A stretch of DNA of 45,357 nucleotides from JAOUEA01 sp035550775. Lineage in GTDB: Bacteria; Actinomycetota; UBA4738; HRBIN12. Made by a program: the position numbers and the translations under genes. Position 1 is the stretch's first letter; every line of letters begins with the position of its first letter. Location of the stretch: positions 1 through 45,357 of the forward strand of contig DASZOO010000131.1 in NCBI GenBank assembly GCA_035550775.1. The letters run 5' to 3'. Below, piece by piece: positions 31,759 through 39,840 of the stretch. The notes beneath the pieces were generated by a model. That model was not told the DNA's origin. It saw only the letters and a list, made by a program, of their open reading frames with translations, and made no database searches.

Positions 31759-32235
31759 TCAGCCGTCGGCCCTCGGCACGGGCGCCATCGCGCCCACGTT
31801 GTCCTCGCCGAATGCCAGGATCGCGAGCCCGATCGTCTGCGGGGTGACGGCGCTCGGGAAGCGGAACTCGAGGGTCACCTGATCGCCGTCGGCGATCGGG
31901 CCGGCGCCTTCCACCTCCCCGTCGTAGCGACGATCGTCGGCGCCGACCACGTAGAGGGAGGGCGTCCCCAGCTCCGATCCGGTGCCGTTGCGGACGTTCA
32001 TGGTGGCGGTGCCCTCCTCGAACGTCACCTGGGCGGTGATGCTGTTGAACTGGTAGATGAACCGTCCGGGCACGAACGCCGTGTCGCCGGTGTCCTCGCT
32101 GATGACCCCCCCGTCACTCGGAGCGGCGGTCGATCGCACGGGATCGACGGCGTCATCGCCACCGGTGCACGCCGAGGCCGACACGACCACGGCGAGCACG
32201 ATGCAGCACGCGGAGAGGCGGCCAGGGGGGGTCAC
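31759..32235 (-). CDS. Lipoprotein of unknown function
   Basis: From the GTG at 32235 the protein has 158 residues and a lipoprotein signal: a short basic start, hydrophobic CCIVLAVVVSA and a lipobox ending Ala-Ser-Ala-Cys23. The mature part begins with a Gly/Asp/Ser-rich spacer and then a beta-rich domain (FIYQFNSITAQVTFEEGTAT, SLYVVGADDRRYDGEVEGAG, DQVTLEFRFP) resembling small immunoglobulin-like or DUF4352-type extracellular domains, though I cannot name a family. A TATCAT -10 (32244-32249) lies eight bases before the GTG and there is no Shine-Dalgarno, so the mRNA is probably leaderless. The frame is open far upstream, but only this segment looks like a protein start. Confidence 0.8.
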   Translation of the reverse strand: MTPPGRLSACCIVLAVVVSASACTGGDDAVDPVRSTAAPSDGGVISEDTGDTAFVPGRFIYQFNSITAQVTFEEGTATMNVRNGTGSELGTPSLYVVGADDRRYDGEVEGAGPIADGDQVTLEFRFPSAVTPQTIGLAILAFGEDNVGAMAPVPRADG

Positions 32236-32243
32236 GGCGCGGC

Positions 32244-32249
32244 ATGATA
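32244..32249 (-). promoter_or_regulatory. -10 element of the lipoprotein gene
   Basis: TATCAT on the minus strand (5/6 to TATAAT) with eight bases to the GTG start. No convincing -35 is visible. Confidence 0.45.
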
Positions 32250-32277
32250 CGCGAACATCGAGGGGGACCGACCCAGC

Positions 32278-32763
32278 ATGGAACGACTCGAACTCCGACG
32301 ACACGCGACCCGTGATCCGGGAGCCGACCGCCTCTCTCCCGAGGGGCGTGCGTTGGCCGAGGACGTCGGTCGCTCGACGGCGCGAGCCTACGACCGCGTG
32401 TTCGTCTCGCCCGCGCAGCGTGCCGCCGAGACGGCAGCGTGGATCCTGCGAGGAGCGATGCTGCAGCTCCCCGAGCATTCCGTCGTGCCCGGGCTGGCGG
32501 GACGGGACGCGAGCGGGGGCAGCCCCGAAGGCATGGCGGCTGGCATCCGGTCGCTGCTCGATCAACTCCCCACCGGCGGCACTGGACTCGCGATCAGCCA
32601 CACCCCCTTCGTGGAACGCGCGGCGCACGGCCTGACCGGGACGGACGTCGAGCCGTTCGGGGAATGCGAAGGGATCGCCGTGATCCGTCACGACGACGGC
32701 TCGATCACGATCGAGGAGCTTCGGCTCGCCCCGCCGGGCTCGAGCACGGACCCCGTTCGGTGA
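32278..32763 (+). CDS. Histidine phosphatase (SixA-like)
   Basis: This 161-residue protein belongs to the histidine phosphatase (phosphoglycerate mutase-like) superfamily. The catalytic motif RHA sits at Arg8-His9-Ala10 in place of the usual RHG, followed by LSPEGRALAEDVG, YDRVFVSPAQRAAETA and the second catalytic His in ISHTPFVERAAHG. The small size and lack of inserted helices resemble SixA, which removes phosphate from phosphohistidine proteins; the substrate here is unknown. The start has a weak GGGGGACC site. Its stop overlaps the start of the LysE-type gene (GTGA). Confidence 0.85.
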   Translation: MERLELRRHATRDPGADRLSPEGRALAEDVGRSTARAYDRVFVSPAQRAAETAAWILRGAMLQLPEHSVVPGLAGRDASGGSPEGMAAGIRSLLDQLPTGGTGLAISHTPFVERAAHGLTGTDVEPFGECEGIAVIRHDDGSITIEELRLAPPGSSTDPVR

Positions 32764-33395
32764 GCACCTGGAGCGACCAGGTCGTGCCCGCCTTCGCGTT
32801 GGGCGTGGCGCTCGGTGCCGCGCCTGGACCGGTGCAGCTGTTGATCCTGACCGAGACGGCGCGTCACGGGATCGGTCGAGGATTCCGCGTGATGCTGGGT
32901 GCGAACGGCATGCTGTTCGTGGTGCTCGCAACCATGGCGCTCGGGTTCTCGGCCGTCGAACCGTCGATGGGCGTCGTGCGCATCCTGCGGATCGCCGGCG
33001 GACTCTTCCTCGTGTGGATCGCGGTGGGCGAGCTTCGCACGCTGAGCCAGGCAGCGGACGGTCCACCGGTCGCGGAGGACCCGTCGAGGCGCGTGGGGCC
33101 GACCGCTCGCGGAGTGGTGCTCGTGATCGTGAACCCGGGGGCGTGGATCTTCTTCGCCACCACGGCCGCGGCGGTGATCGCGGAGGCCAGCGCCGACGGA
33201 GGCCGGGACACCGCCCTGCTCACGGCGGTCGCCATGACCCTGGGGGTGACGCTGACCGATCTCGGCTCCGCGCTCGTGGGCACCGGCAGCCGGGCCCTGC
33301 TCGGCGAACGCGGTCTGCGGTGGGTACGCTCCGGGCTCTCGGTGCTGCTGTTGGCGATCGGACTGGCGTTCGTCGTGCAGGGGCTGCGGGGGTAG
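32760..33395 (+). CDS. LysE/RhtB-family exporter
   Basis: The 211-residue membrane protein has about six hydrophobic segments and the LysE-family signature GAAPGPVQLLILTETARHGIGRGF (seen in parts) in the first loop, with RILRIAGGLFLVWIAVGELR and VLVIVNPGAWIFFATTAAAVIAE further on. LysE/RhtB proteins export amino acids such as lysine or homoserine. The diaminopimelate/lysine genes nearby make lysine-related export attractive, but that is inference. The start GTG overlaps the stop of the phosphatase gene (GTGA). It is convergent with dapB, leaving a 23-bp gap. Confidence 0.85.
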   Translation: MSTWSDQVVPAFALGVALGAAPGPVQLLILTETARHGIGRGFRVMLGANGMLFVVLATMALGFSAVEPSMGVVRILRIAGGLFLVWIAVGELRTLSQAADGPPVAEDPSRRVGPTARGVVLVIVNPGAWIFFATTAAAVIAEASADGGRDTALLTAVAMTLGVTLTDLGSALVGTGSRALLGERGLRWVRSGLSVLLLAIGLAFVVQGLRG

Positions 33396-33418
33396 GTCCT
33401 CGCCGGTCCACGGGTCGC

Positions 33419-34201
33419 TCAGGCGAGCTCCAGGAGCGGCTCCAGACCCACGGTGAGGCCCGGCCGGGTCGGCGCGGCTTTCACCGCGAGCACCACCCCC
33501 GGCATGAACGACGTCCGGTCCGTCGAGTCGTGACGGAGCGTGAGGGTCTGGCCCTGCCCCCCGAAGACGACCTCCTCGTGGGCCACGAGGCCGGGCAGGC
33601 GCACCGAGTGCACGCGCACGCCCTCGACGTCGGCGCCGCGGGCGCCGGGGCCCTCCCGGTCGCCGCCGGGGGCGGTGGGCGTCTCGGTTCGCGCGTTCGC
33701 GATCCGACGGGCCGTGAGCAAGGCGGTGCCGCTCGGCGCGTCGAGCTTCCGATCGTGGTGCAGCTCGATCACCTCCGCCGCCGGGAACCAGCGAGCGGCC
33801 TGCTCGGAGAACCGCATCAGCATCGCGGCACCGATCGCGAAGTTGGGCGCCACGATCACGCCGACCGGCGCCTCCCGCCAGGCCTCGTCGATCTCGAAGC
33901 CGGTCGTGCCGACCACGACGTGCACGCCGTTGGCGATGCCCCAGGCCACATGGTCCGGAGCGTAGGCGGGAGCCGTGAAGTCGACGAGCACGTCGAGGCC
34001 CGAGGCCCCGATCTCGTCGAGATGTTCGACCAGCACCACGGCGGCGGCGTCGCCGGCGAGCCCGATCGCGTCGCCGAGCGACGCGCCTGGATGCGAGCGC
34101 GACACGGCCGCCACCAGGGTCAAGGCGGGGTCGGCGGTGACGGCGCGGCAGACCTCCGAGCCCATGCGGCCCGTGGCGCCCGCGACCCCGACGCGGATCA
34201 C
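33419..34201 (-). CDS. dapB: 4-hydroxy-tetrahydrodipicolinate reductase
   Basis: DapB reduces the DapA product with NAD(P)H to tetrahydrodipicolinate. From the GTG at 34201, which overlaps the M16 peptidase stop (GTGA), the 260 residues show the nucleotide-binding GVAGATGRMG (5-14), VDFTAPA, GTTGF, and the catalytic ELHHDRKLDAPSGTAL with His148/His149 and Lys152. The frame is open far upstream inside the peptidase gene, but this start gives the family N-terminus (IRVGVAGATG). It completes, with dapA and dapDCEF, the succinylase route encoded in this window. Confidence 0.97.
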   Translation of the reverse strand: MIRVGVAGATGRMGSEVCRAVTADPALTLVAAVSRSHPGASLGDAIGLAGDAAAVVLVEHLDEIGASGLDVLVDFTAPAYAPDHVAWGIANGVHVVVGTTGFEIDEAWREAPVGVIVAPNFAIGAAMLMRFSEQAARWFPAAEVIELHHDRKLDAPSGTALLTARRIANARTETPTAPGGDREGPGARGADVEGVRVHSVRLPGLVAHEEVVFGGQGQTLTLRHDSTDRTSFMPGVVLAVKAAPTRPGLTVGLEPLLELA

Positions 34202-35472
34202 GGGATGACCTCGCGCAAGGCGGAGGCGCCGAGCGGGCCCAGGACCGTGAGCGTCATCGGCTGCGACAGTACCCGCTCCGCGACGCGGCGCGCATCGTCG
34301 AGCGTGACGCGATCGATCCGTCGAAGGACCTGATCGACCGTGAGGATCTCTCCGTGCGAGATCTCGGACTTGCCTAGACGGCTCATCCGTCCGCCCGGGT
34401 CCTCGAGCGAGAGGACCATGGATCCCTTGACGTGCCCCTTGGCGCGCTCGAACTCCTCGTCGCCGAGCCCCCCGCCGCCCACGACGTCGAGCTCCCGGCG
34501 GAGCAGCGACACGACATCGCGCGCGCGGCTCGGCGTCGTGCCGGCGTAGGTCGTGAACATGCCGGCCTCGGTGAACTGCGTGTGGAAGCTGTACACGGTG
34601 TACGCCAGCCCCCGCTTCTCCCGCACCTCCTGGAACAGCCTCGACGACATGCCTCCACCGAGGGCCGTGTTCACGACGAGGAAGGCGAACCGATCGGGGT
34701 CGTTGCGCGCCAGCCCGTTCGTTCCCAGGCAGATGTGCGCCTGCTCGGTCTTGCGACGCTTCACCAGATGCTTGCCGGACGGCTCGGGGGCACGCTCGGG
34801 CGCGCGCAGGTTCCAGACCGACGTGGCGCGCGGACCCAGCCGGCGGCCCGTCTCCATGCGATCGCGCAACAGGCGCACGAGGTCGTCGTGGCGCAGGTTG
34901 CCGGCGGCGGCGACCACGAAGTTGCCGGGCGTGTAGTGACGCTCGTAGAAGCGCCTGACCGATGCGCGGGTCGCGTCGCGGATCGTCGCGGCCGTGCCGA
35001 GGATCGGCCGCCCGAGCGGATGATCGGGCCACAGGGTCTGCGTGTACAGATCGTGCACGGCGTCCTCGGGCGAGTCCTCGTGCATGTTGATCTCCTCGAG
35101 GATCACCTGACGTTCCGCATCGAGGTCTCGGGAACGGATCACCGAATGCTGCAGCATGTCGGCGAGGTGCTCGACCGCCATCTCGAGGTCGCGGTCGAGC
35201 ACACGGGCGTAGTAGCACGTGTACTCACGAGCGGTGAACGCGTTGACGTCGCCTCCGACCGCGTCGAAGTCCTCGGCGATCTCCTGGGCGGACCGCCGCT
35301 CGGTGCCCTTGAAGAGCAGGTGCTCCAGGAAATGGCTCGACCCGCTGATCCGCGGGCGCTCGTCGCGTGATCCGGCGAGCACCCAGAAGCCGAGCGAGAC
35401 GGAACGGACGCCCGGCATCCGTTCCGTGACGACCCGCAGGCCCGAGCTGAACTCGGTCCGTTCGATGGGCAT
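34198..35472 (-). CDS. M16-family zinc peptidase (mitochondrial-processing-peptidase-like)
   Basis: The 424-residue protein has the inverted zinc motif of pitrilysins: His47-Phe-Leu-Glu50-His51 (SSHFLEHLLFKGT), with the distal Glu in ERQVILEEINMHEDSPED. The second, inactive-type half shows ALGGGMSSRLFQEVREKRGLAY (in pieces), typical of MPP-beta/YmxG proteins. YmxG-type genes commonly follow pnp in Gram-positive bacteria, as here. Substrates are unknown; degradation of peptides is likely. It lies 21 nt after pnp and overlaps dapB (GTGA). No signal peptide is present, so it is cytoplasmic. Confidence 0.94.
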   Translation of the reverse strand: MPIERTEFSSGLRVVTERMPGVRSVSLGFWVLAGSRDERPRISGSSHFLEHLLFKGTERRSAQEIAEDFDAVGGDVNAFTAREYTCYYARVLDRDLEMAVEHLADMLQHSVIRSRDLDAERQVILEEINMHEDSPEDAVHDLYTQTLWPDHPLGRPILGTAATIRDATRASVRRFYERHYTPGNFVVAAAGNLRHDDLVRLLRDRMETGRRLGPRATSVWNLRAPERAPEPSGKHLVKRRKTEQAHICLGTNGLARNDPDRFAFLVVNTALGGGMSSRLFQEVREKRGLAYTVYSFHTQFTEAGMFTTYAGTTPSRARDVVSLLRRELDVVGGGGLGDEEFERAKGHVKGSMVLSLEDPGGRMSRLGKSEISHGEILTVDQVLRRIDRVTLDDARRVAERVLSQPMTLTVLGPLGASALREVIP

Positions 35473-35493
35473 GGCCGGTTCGCGCTGTTCCGG

Positions 35494-37884
35494 CTAGTCC
35501 CCGGCGGGATCGCCGGGGGCATCGGCCCCCGTGGGCGCGTCGGCGCCGCTCGAAGCGTCTGCCTGGCTCCTCGGAGCCCCGCCGTCGCCGTCACGGAACC
35601 GCCGGCCCCGCCGCTCGGAACCACGATCGCTCCGGTCGCGGTCGCGACCGCCTCGGTCCCCACCACGATCGCGCCCACCTCGGGAGCCACGCTCTCGCCC
35701 GCCCCCCGACTCGTCGGCCTGACCCTCGGGGATCGCCCACTCGTCGCCGACGGGCTTGAGGCTGATCTTGCCCTGCGTGTCGATGTCCTCGACGAGCACC
35801 GTGAGCGTGTCGCCTTCCTTCACCGCCTCCTCGACGCTGCTGAGCCGCTTGCCTCGGCCCAGCTTCGAGATGTGCACGAGGCCGTCGCGGCCCGGCACGA
35901 GGTTCACGAAGGCGCCGAACGTCGTCGTCTTGACCACCGTGCCCTCGTACTGCTCGCCGACCAGCACCGGACGGGGGTTCGCGATCTCGTCGATCATGCG
36001 GGACGCCTCGTCGGCACCCTCGGCGCCGAGCGTGGACCCGATCAGCACCGTGCCGTCGTCCTGGATGTCGATGTCGGCTCCGGTCAGCGCGATGATCTCG
36101 TTGATGCGCTTGCCCTTGGGCCCGATCACCTCTCCGATCTTGTCCACCGGGATCTGGATCGAGATGATGCGCGGTGCCTTGGCGTTGACCTCCTCGCGCG
36201 GAGCGGGGATCGCCGTTTCCATCACGTCGAGGATCTGGAAGCGGGCTTCGCGCGCCTGCTTGAGCGCATCGGCCAGCACCGAGCCAGGCAGACCGGTCAC
36301 CTTCATGTCGAGCTGGATCGCGGTCACGAACTCGCGCGTGCCCGCGACCTTGAAGTCCATGTCGCCGAGGGCGTCCTCGGCTCCGAGGATGTCGGTGAGC
36401 GTCACGAACACGCCCTCGTCCGCGATCATGCCCATCGCGATGCCCGCCACCGGAGCCTTGATCGGCACCCCCGCGTCCATCAGCGAGAGGGTCGAACCAC
36501 AGACGCTCGCCATCGATGTCGAGCCGTTCGAGCTCAGGACGTCGCTCACGAGCCGGAGGGCGTACGGGAACTCGTCCTCGTGGGGCACCACCGGGATCAG
36601 TGCCCGCTCCGCGAGCGCTCCGTGCCCGATCTCTCGGCGCCGCGGCGACCCCACCCTGCCCGTCTCACCGGTCGAGAACGGCGGGAAGTTGTAGTGGTGC
36701 ATGTACCGCTTCGTGTCCTCGAGGTCGAGCGTGTCGATCATCTGGGTCATGCGCAGCATGCCGAGCGTCGTGATGTTCAACACCTGCGTGTCGCCCCGGC
36801 TGAACAGGGCGGAGCCATGGGCACGCTCGAGCACGCCGACCTCGGCCGACAGCGGCCTGATCTCGGTGGGGGTACGACCGTCGAGCCGGATGCCCTCCCT
36901 GATCACGCGCGCGCGCATGACCTTCTTCTGCACCTGCTTCCAGGCAGCGCCGAACTCGCCGAGCCGGTCGGTCCCCTCCTCCCCCAACTCCGACGCCAGG
37001 CGCTCCTTGGCCTCGGCCTTCAACGCGTCGAGCTTCGCCTCGCGTTCGGCCTTGTCGGGCACGATCGCCTCGGCGAGTCGGTCGGCCGCGAATCCCGAGA
37101 CGATCTCGTACACGTCGTCGCCGTAGAGCGGACGCGGGGTCCATTCCTGCTCGCTGACCTCCGCCTCGTCGACGAATGCTCGCTGCGCGTCGATCTGGTC
37201 GGCGATGGCGCGCTTGGCCGCTTCCAGACCCTCCGCGACGGTCTCCTCCGTCGGCGCCTGGGCGCCGCCGGCGAGCAGGTCCCACGTGTTGTCGGGCGCC
37301 TCGCCCTCGATCATCAGCACGTCGATCTCACCCGCGTCGTTCTTGCGGCCGGCGACCACCACGTCGAACGTGGCCTCCTCGATCTCCTGGAACGTCGGGT
37401 TCACGATCCACTCACCGTCGATCAAGCCCATGCGCACCGAGGCGACCGGTCCGTCGAAGGGCAGGCCGGCCAGGCACGTCGCGACCGACGCCGCGTTCAT
37501 CGCGGGGATGTCGTAAGGGTTCTCGCCATCGACCCCGAGCACGGTGATGATCACCTGCACCTCGTCGCGGAACCCGTCACGGAACGTGGGGCGCAGCGGC
37601 CGGTCGATCAGGCGGCAGGTGAGGACGGCGGTCTCGGACGGACGTCCCTCGCGGCGGAAGAAGCTCCCCGGGATCTTGCCCGCCGCGTACATGCGCTCTT
37701 CAACGTCGATCGTGAGCGGGAAGAAGTCGATGCCTTCCCGGGGGTTGCTGCTGACGCAGGTGGCGAGCACCTGGGTCTGGCCGTAGGTGACCAACACGGC
37801 ACCGTCGGCGAGCTTGGCCATCCGGCCGGTCTCGAGCGTGATCTCGCGACCGCCGAACGGGTGGGACTTGGTGATGACGGCCAT
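35494..37884 (-). CDS. pnp: Polyribonucleotide nucleotidyltransferase (PNPase)
   Basis: PNPase degrades RNA 3'-5' by phosphorolysis and can add tails. The 796 residues contain two RNase PH domains separated by an alpha-helical linker (GREITLETGRMAKLADGAVLV near the start; the second with FSTGETGRVGSPRRREIGHG in pieces), a KH domain (IPVDKIGEVIGPKGKRINEI, near 575-610), an S1 domain (GEQYEGTVVKTTTFGAFVNL, near 645-710), and a low-complexity Arg/Gly/Asp tail (RGGRDRGGDRGGRDRDRSDR, then Asp/Ala/Pro repeats). The ATG has GGAGGAGG upstream. Two strong hairpins lie in the gap to rpsO, consistent with leader-based control known for pnp in E. coli. Confidence 0.98.
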   Translation of the reverse strand: MAVITKSHPFGGREITLETGRMAKLADGAVLVTYGQTQVLATCVSSNPREGIDFFPLTIDVEERMYAAGKIPGSFFRREGRPSETAVLTCRLIDRPLRPTFRDGFRDEVQVIITVLGVDGENPYDIPAMNAASVATCLAGLPFDGPVASVRMGLIDGEWIVNPTFQEIEEATFDVVVAGRKNDAGEIDVLMIEGEAPDNTWDLLAGGAQAPTEETVAEGLEAAKRAIADQIDAQRAFVDEAEVSEQEWTPRPLYGDDVYEIVSGFAADRLAEAIVPDKAEREAKLDALKAEAKERLASELGEEGTDRLGEFGAAWKQVQKKVMRARVIREGIRLDGRTPTEIRPLSAEVGVLERAHGSALFSRGDTQVLNITTLGMLRMTQMIDTLDLEDTKRYMHHYNFPPFSTGETGRVGSPRRREIGHGALAERALIPVVPHEDEFPYALRLVSDVLSSNGSTSMASVCGSTLSLMDAGVPIKAPVAGIAMGMIADEGVFVTLTDILGAEDALGDMDFKVAGTREFVTAIQLDMKVTGLPGSVLADALKQAREARFQILDVMETAIPAPREEVNAKAPRIISIQIPVDKIGEVIGPKGKRINEIIALTGADIDIQDDGTVLIGSTLGAEGADEASRMIDEIANPRPVLVGEQYEGTVVKTTTFGAFVNLVPGRDGLVHISKLGRGKRLSSVEEAVKEGDTLTVLVEDIDTQGKISLKPVGDEWAIPEGQADESGGGRERGSRGGRDRGGDRGGRDRDRSDRGSERRGRRFRDGDGGAPRSQADASSGADAPTGADAPGDPAGD

Positions 37885-37905
37885 GCGGCCTCCTCCTTGT
37901 CGTGA

Positions 37906-37924
37906 CGCACGGGCTGCCCGTGCG
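37906..37924 (-). repeat. pnp leader hairpin 1
   Basis: CGCACGGGC-T-GCCCGTGCG is a perfect inverted repeat 22 nt upstream of the pnp ATG. With a realistic loop it still leaves a stem of about eight pairs. Confidence 0.55.
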
Positions 37925-37933
37925 ACGGTTCCT

Positions 37934-37956
37934 CGCGCACCGCCACGCGGTGCGCG
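37934..37956 (-). repeat. pnp leader hairpin 2
   Basis: CGCGCACCGC-CAC-GCGGTGCGCG is a perfect ten-pair stem with a three-base loop. It lies 10 bp from the first hairpin in the rpsO-pnp gap. No T-run follows on the minus strand. It could be an RNase site, a PNPase autoregulatory element or a partial terminator. Confidence 0.6.
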
Positions 37957-38133
37957 GATCGGAAGGAGGCGGGTCGGTCGATCCTCAGTGGTGGGCCGCC
38001 GGGCGCCGGGAGGCGTGTCCGGAAGCTCGCTACTGATTACCGACCTGGATCCCGCCCCCGGCGGGTCGATCGTTCGTTCGCATCACTCCTCGTATCGCAC
38101 GCGGCGCTTCGGCGCGCCGGACGGATGCGACGG

Positions 38134-38403
38134 TCAGCGGCGCAGACCCAACCGGGCGATCACGTCGCGGTAGCGCTCGATGTCCTCGTTGCGGAGGTAG
38201 TCGAGGAGGCGGCGACGCCGGCCGACCATCTTCAGCAGGCCGCGCCGGGACGCGTGATCGTGCTTGTGGGTCTTGAGATGCTCGGTCAGTTCGGCGATGC
38301 GCGTGGTCAGCACCGCGATCTGCACCTCCGCCGAGCCGGTGTCGCCGACGGTACGGCCGTACTCGGCGATGATCTGGGACTTCGCTTCCTTCGTCAATGT
38401 CAT
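38134..38403 (-). CDS. rpsO: 30S ribosomal protein S15
   Basis: S15 binds 16S rRNA early in 30S assembly. The 89-residue protein is the normal length, with the family pattern GDTGSAEVQIAVLTTRI, LTEHLKTHKHDHASRRGLL and MVGRRRRLLDYLRNEDIERY. The ATG overlaps the stop of the upstream acyltransferase gene (ATGA), which is unusual for a ribosomal protein gene. In most bacteria ribF or truB precedes rpsO; here an acyltransferase and a DUF998 gene lie between ribF and rpsO. The 249-bp gap to pnp contains further inverted repeats, including GCGC-TTCG-GCGC (38104-38115) and CCCGCC-CCC-GGCGGG (38051-38065). Confidence 0.98.
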   Translation of the reverse strand: MTLTKEAKSQIIAEYGRTVGDTGSAEVQIAVLTTRIAELTEHLKTHKHDHASRRGLLKMVGRRRRLLDYLRNEDIERYRDVIARLGLRR

Positions 38404-39761
38404 GGTCGGTCGTCAAGCCTACCAGCGGGGATGCCGGCCTGACCGAACCGGTCGGCGGCCGTCACCGCGGCCACGGCCTCGACGACCCGCCCGCGGCGGA
38501 CGCGCAGATCGGCCAGGGAGGCTTCGGCCCTCGCGAGGCGGCGAAGGTTCACACGGGCACGCCTCGCACGGCGCATCCTGGCCGCGAACCAGGCCGCCGC
38601 CAGGCCGCACACAGGCCCGATCGTGGCGGTCGTCCACCACGGGTGGGTCGTGTCGCGCACCGGCGACAGGTACCGCCACGCGACCCAGGTGAGCGGGAAG
38701 CAGACGAAGGCGACCAGGAACTTCACCGTCGCCCTCGTCACCGGCGCCATGGGTCGCCGGCCCGAGAGCCAGGTGAGGGCCCCCGGCACGGCGTTGACGA
38801 TCGCTCCCACGATCGCGGGGACGGCCAGCAGCACCGCCAGCACGGCTCCCGCCAGATGGACTCGCCGGTGCCGGCCCGGATCGGTGGCCACGGCCGCATC
38901 GGTGATCGCGTTGGCCTCCAGGGCGTCGCGATATGCGTCCGCGGCGCGACGCACCGCGGTCTGCTCGTCCTCGGGAGCCTCACCCAGGCGGGACGCGAGA
39001 TCCTCGCGGAGCGCGAAGGGCGGCCGCCACCCCGGATCGGCGTCGAGCGGACGCAGCGCGATCGTGGCGGCGAGGGTGAGGGAGGACATCTGCGCGGCGC
39101 TCTCGAAGTCGAGGGCGACCGCGGCCAGTCGATCGGTGATGGCCTCGGTCAGGCCCCGGACGATCTCACGATCGTCGTCGGTCGCACGTCGGCCAACGGG
39201 CACGATCGACTCGAGCTCCGGGTCGAGATCGAGCGGCTTGCCGACCCGCACGTAGACGCGGGCCCGCGCGCGGCTCTTGTTCTCATAGATCAGTCCCACC
39301 GGCAGGATCCGCAAGCCTTCGGCTCCGGCCGTGCGCGCGCCCAGCGCGATCCGGGCGGCCCCCGTCTTCACCGGCAGCAGCCGGACCTCGTCGCTCGCCC
39401 GTCCTTCGGGGAAGATGCCCACGACCCCGCCGTCGGCCAGCGCCTCGTGGCACGCCTCGAATGCGCCGGCGTTGGCCGACGTGTCGCCGTCGGTGGCCCG
39501 ATGCACGGGGATCGCACCCGCCAGCTGGAGGAACGGGCGCGCCGCCGTCCGCCATAACGAGGCCATGGCGAGGAAGCGCGGGAACCGAGGCAGGATCGCG
39601 GTGAGCAGGACCGGGTCGACGAATCCCCCGTCGTGGTTCGCGACGACGAGCAGGGGGCCCTGATCGGGGACGCGCCCGAGACCGCTCGTCTCGACCGACC
39701 GGAACCAACCCAGGGTGGCCGCTCGGGCGATCGACCGCATCACGAGACCTCGTGCCCGCAC
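38400..39761 (-). CDS. PlsC-type lysophospholipid acyltransferase with C-terminal membrane region
   Basis: The 453-residue protein belongs to the glycerolipid acyltransferase family, which acylates lysophosphatidate or related lipids. Motif I is ANHDGGFVDP (about 41-50), but with five rather than four residues between His43 and Asp49, which is unusual; motif III is IFPEGRASDEV, and LLPVKTGAARIAL follows. After about residue 260 there is a second region with two or three hydrophobic segments (HLAGAVLAVLLAVPAIVGAIVNAV; TVKFLVAFVCFPLTWVAW; TIGPVCGLAAAWFAA), then a basic C-terminus. The GTG at 39761 has GGGAGGA seven bases upstream; an ATG seven codons later is the alternative. The stop overlaps the rpsO start. 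Confidence 0.85.
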   Translation of the reverse strand: MRARGLVMRSIARAATLGWFRSVETSGLGRVPDQGPLLVVANHDGGFVDPVLLTAILPRFPRFLAMASLWRTAARPFLQLAGAIPVHRATDGDTSANAGAFEACHEALADGGVVGIFPEGRASDEVRLLPVKTGAARIALGARTAGAEGLRILPVGLIYENKSRARARVYVRVGKPLDLDPELESIVPVGRRATDDDREIVRGLTEAITDRLAAVALDFESAAQMSSLTLAATIALRPLDADPGWRPPFALREDLASRLGEAPEDEQTAVRRAADAYRDALEANAITDAAVATDPGRHRRVHLAGAVLAVLLAVPAIVGAIVNAVPGALTWLSGRRPMAPVTRATVKFLVAFVCFPLTWVAWRYLSPVRDTTHPWWTTATIGPVCGLAAAWFAARMRRARRARVNLRRLARAEASLADLRVRRGRVVEAVAAVTAADRFGQAGIPAGRLDDRP

Positions 39762-39827
39762 GACCGGATCCTCCCACGATCATGTCGGCCCGGCGGATGG
39801 CCCGGGGGATGGCCCGGCGGCCACCGA

Positions 39828-39833
39828 TACCAT
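39828..39833 (+). promoter_or_regulatory. -10 element of the DUF998 gene
   Basis: TACCAT is followed by seven bases and then the ATG at 39841, a leaderless layout. An in-frame ATG at 39832 inside this element is the alternative start. Confidence 0.45.
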
Positions 39834-39840
39834 GGCGGGC

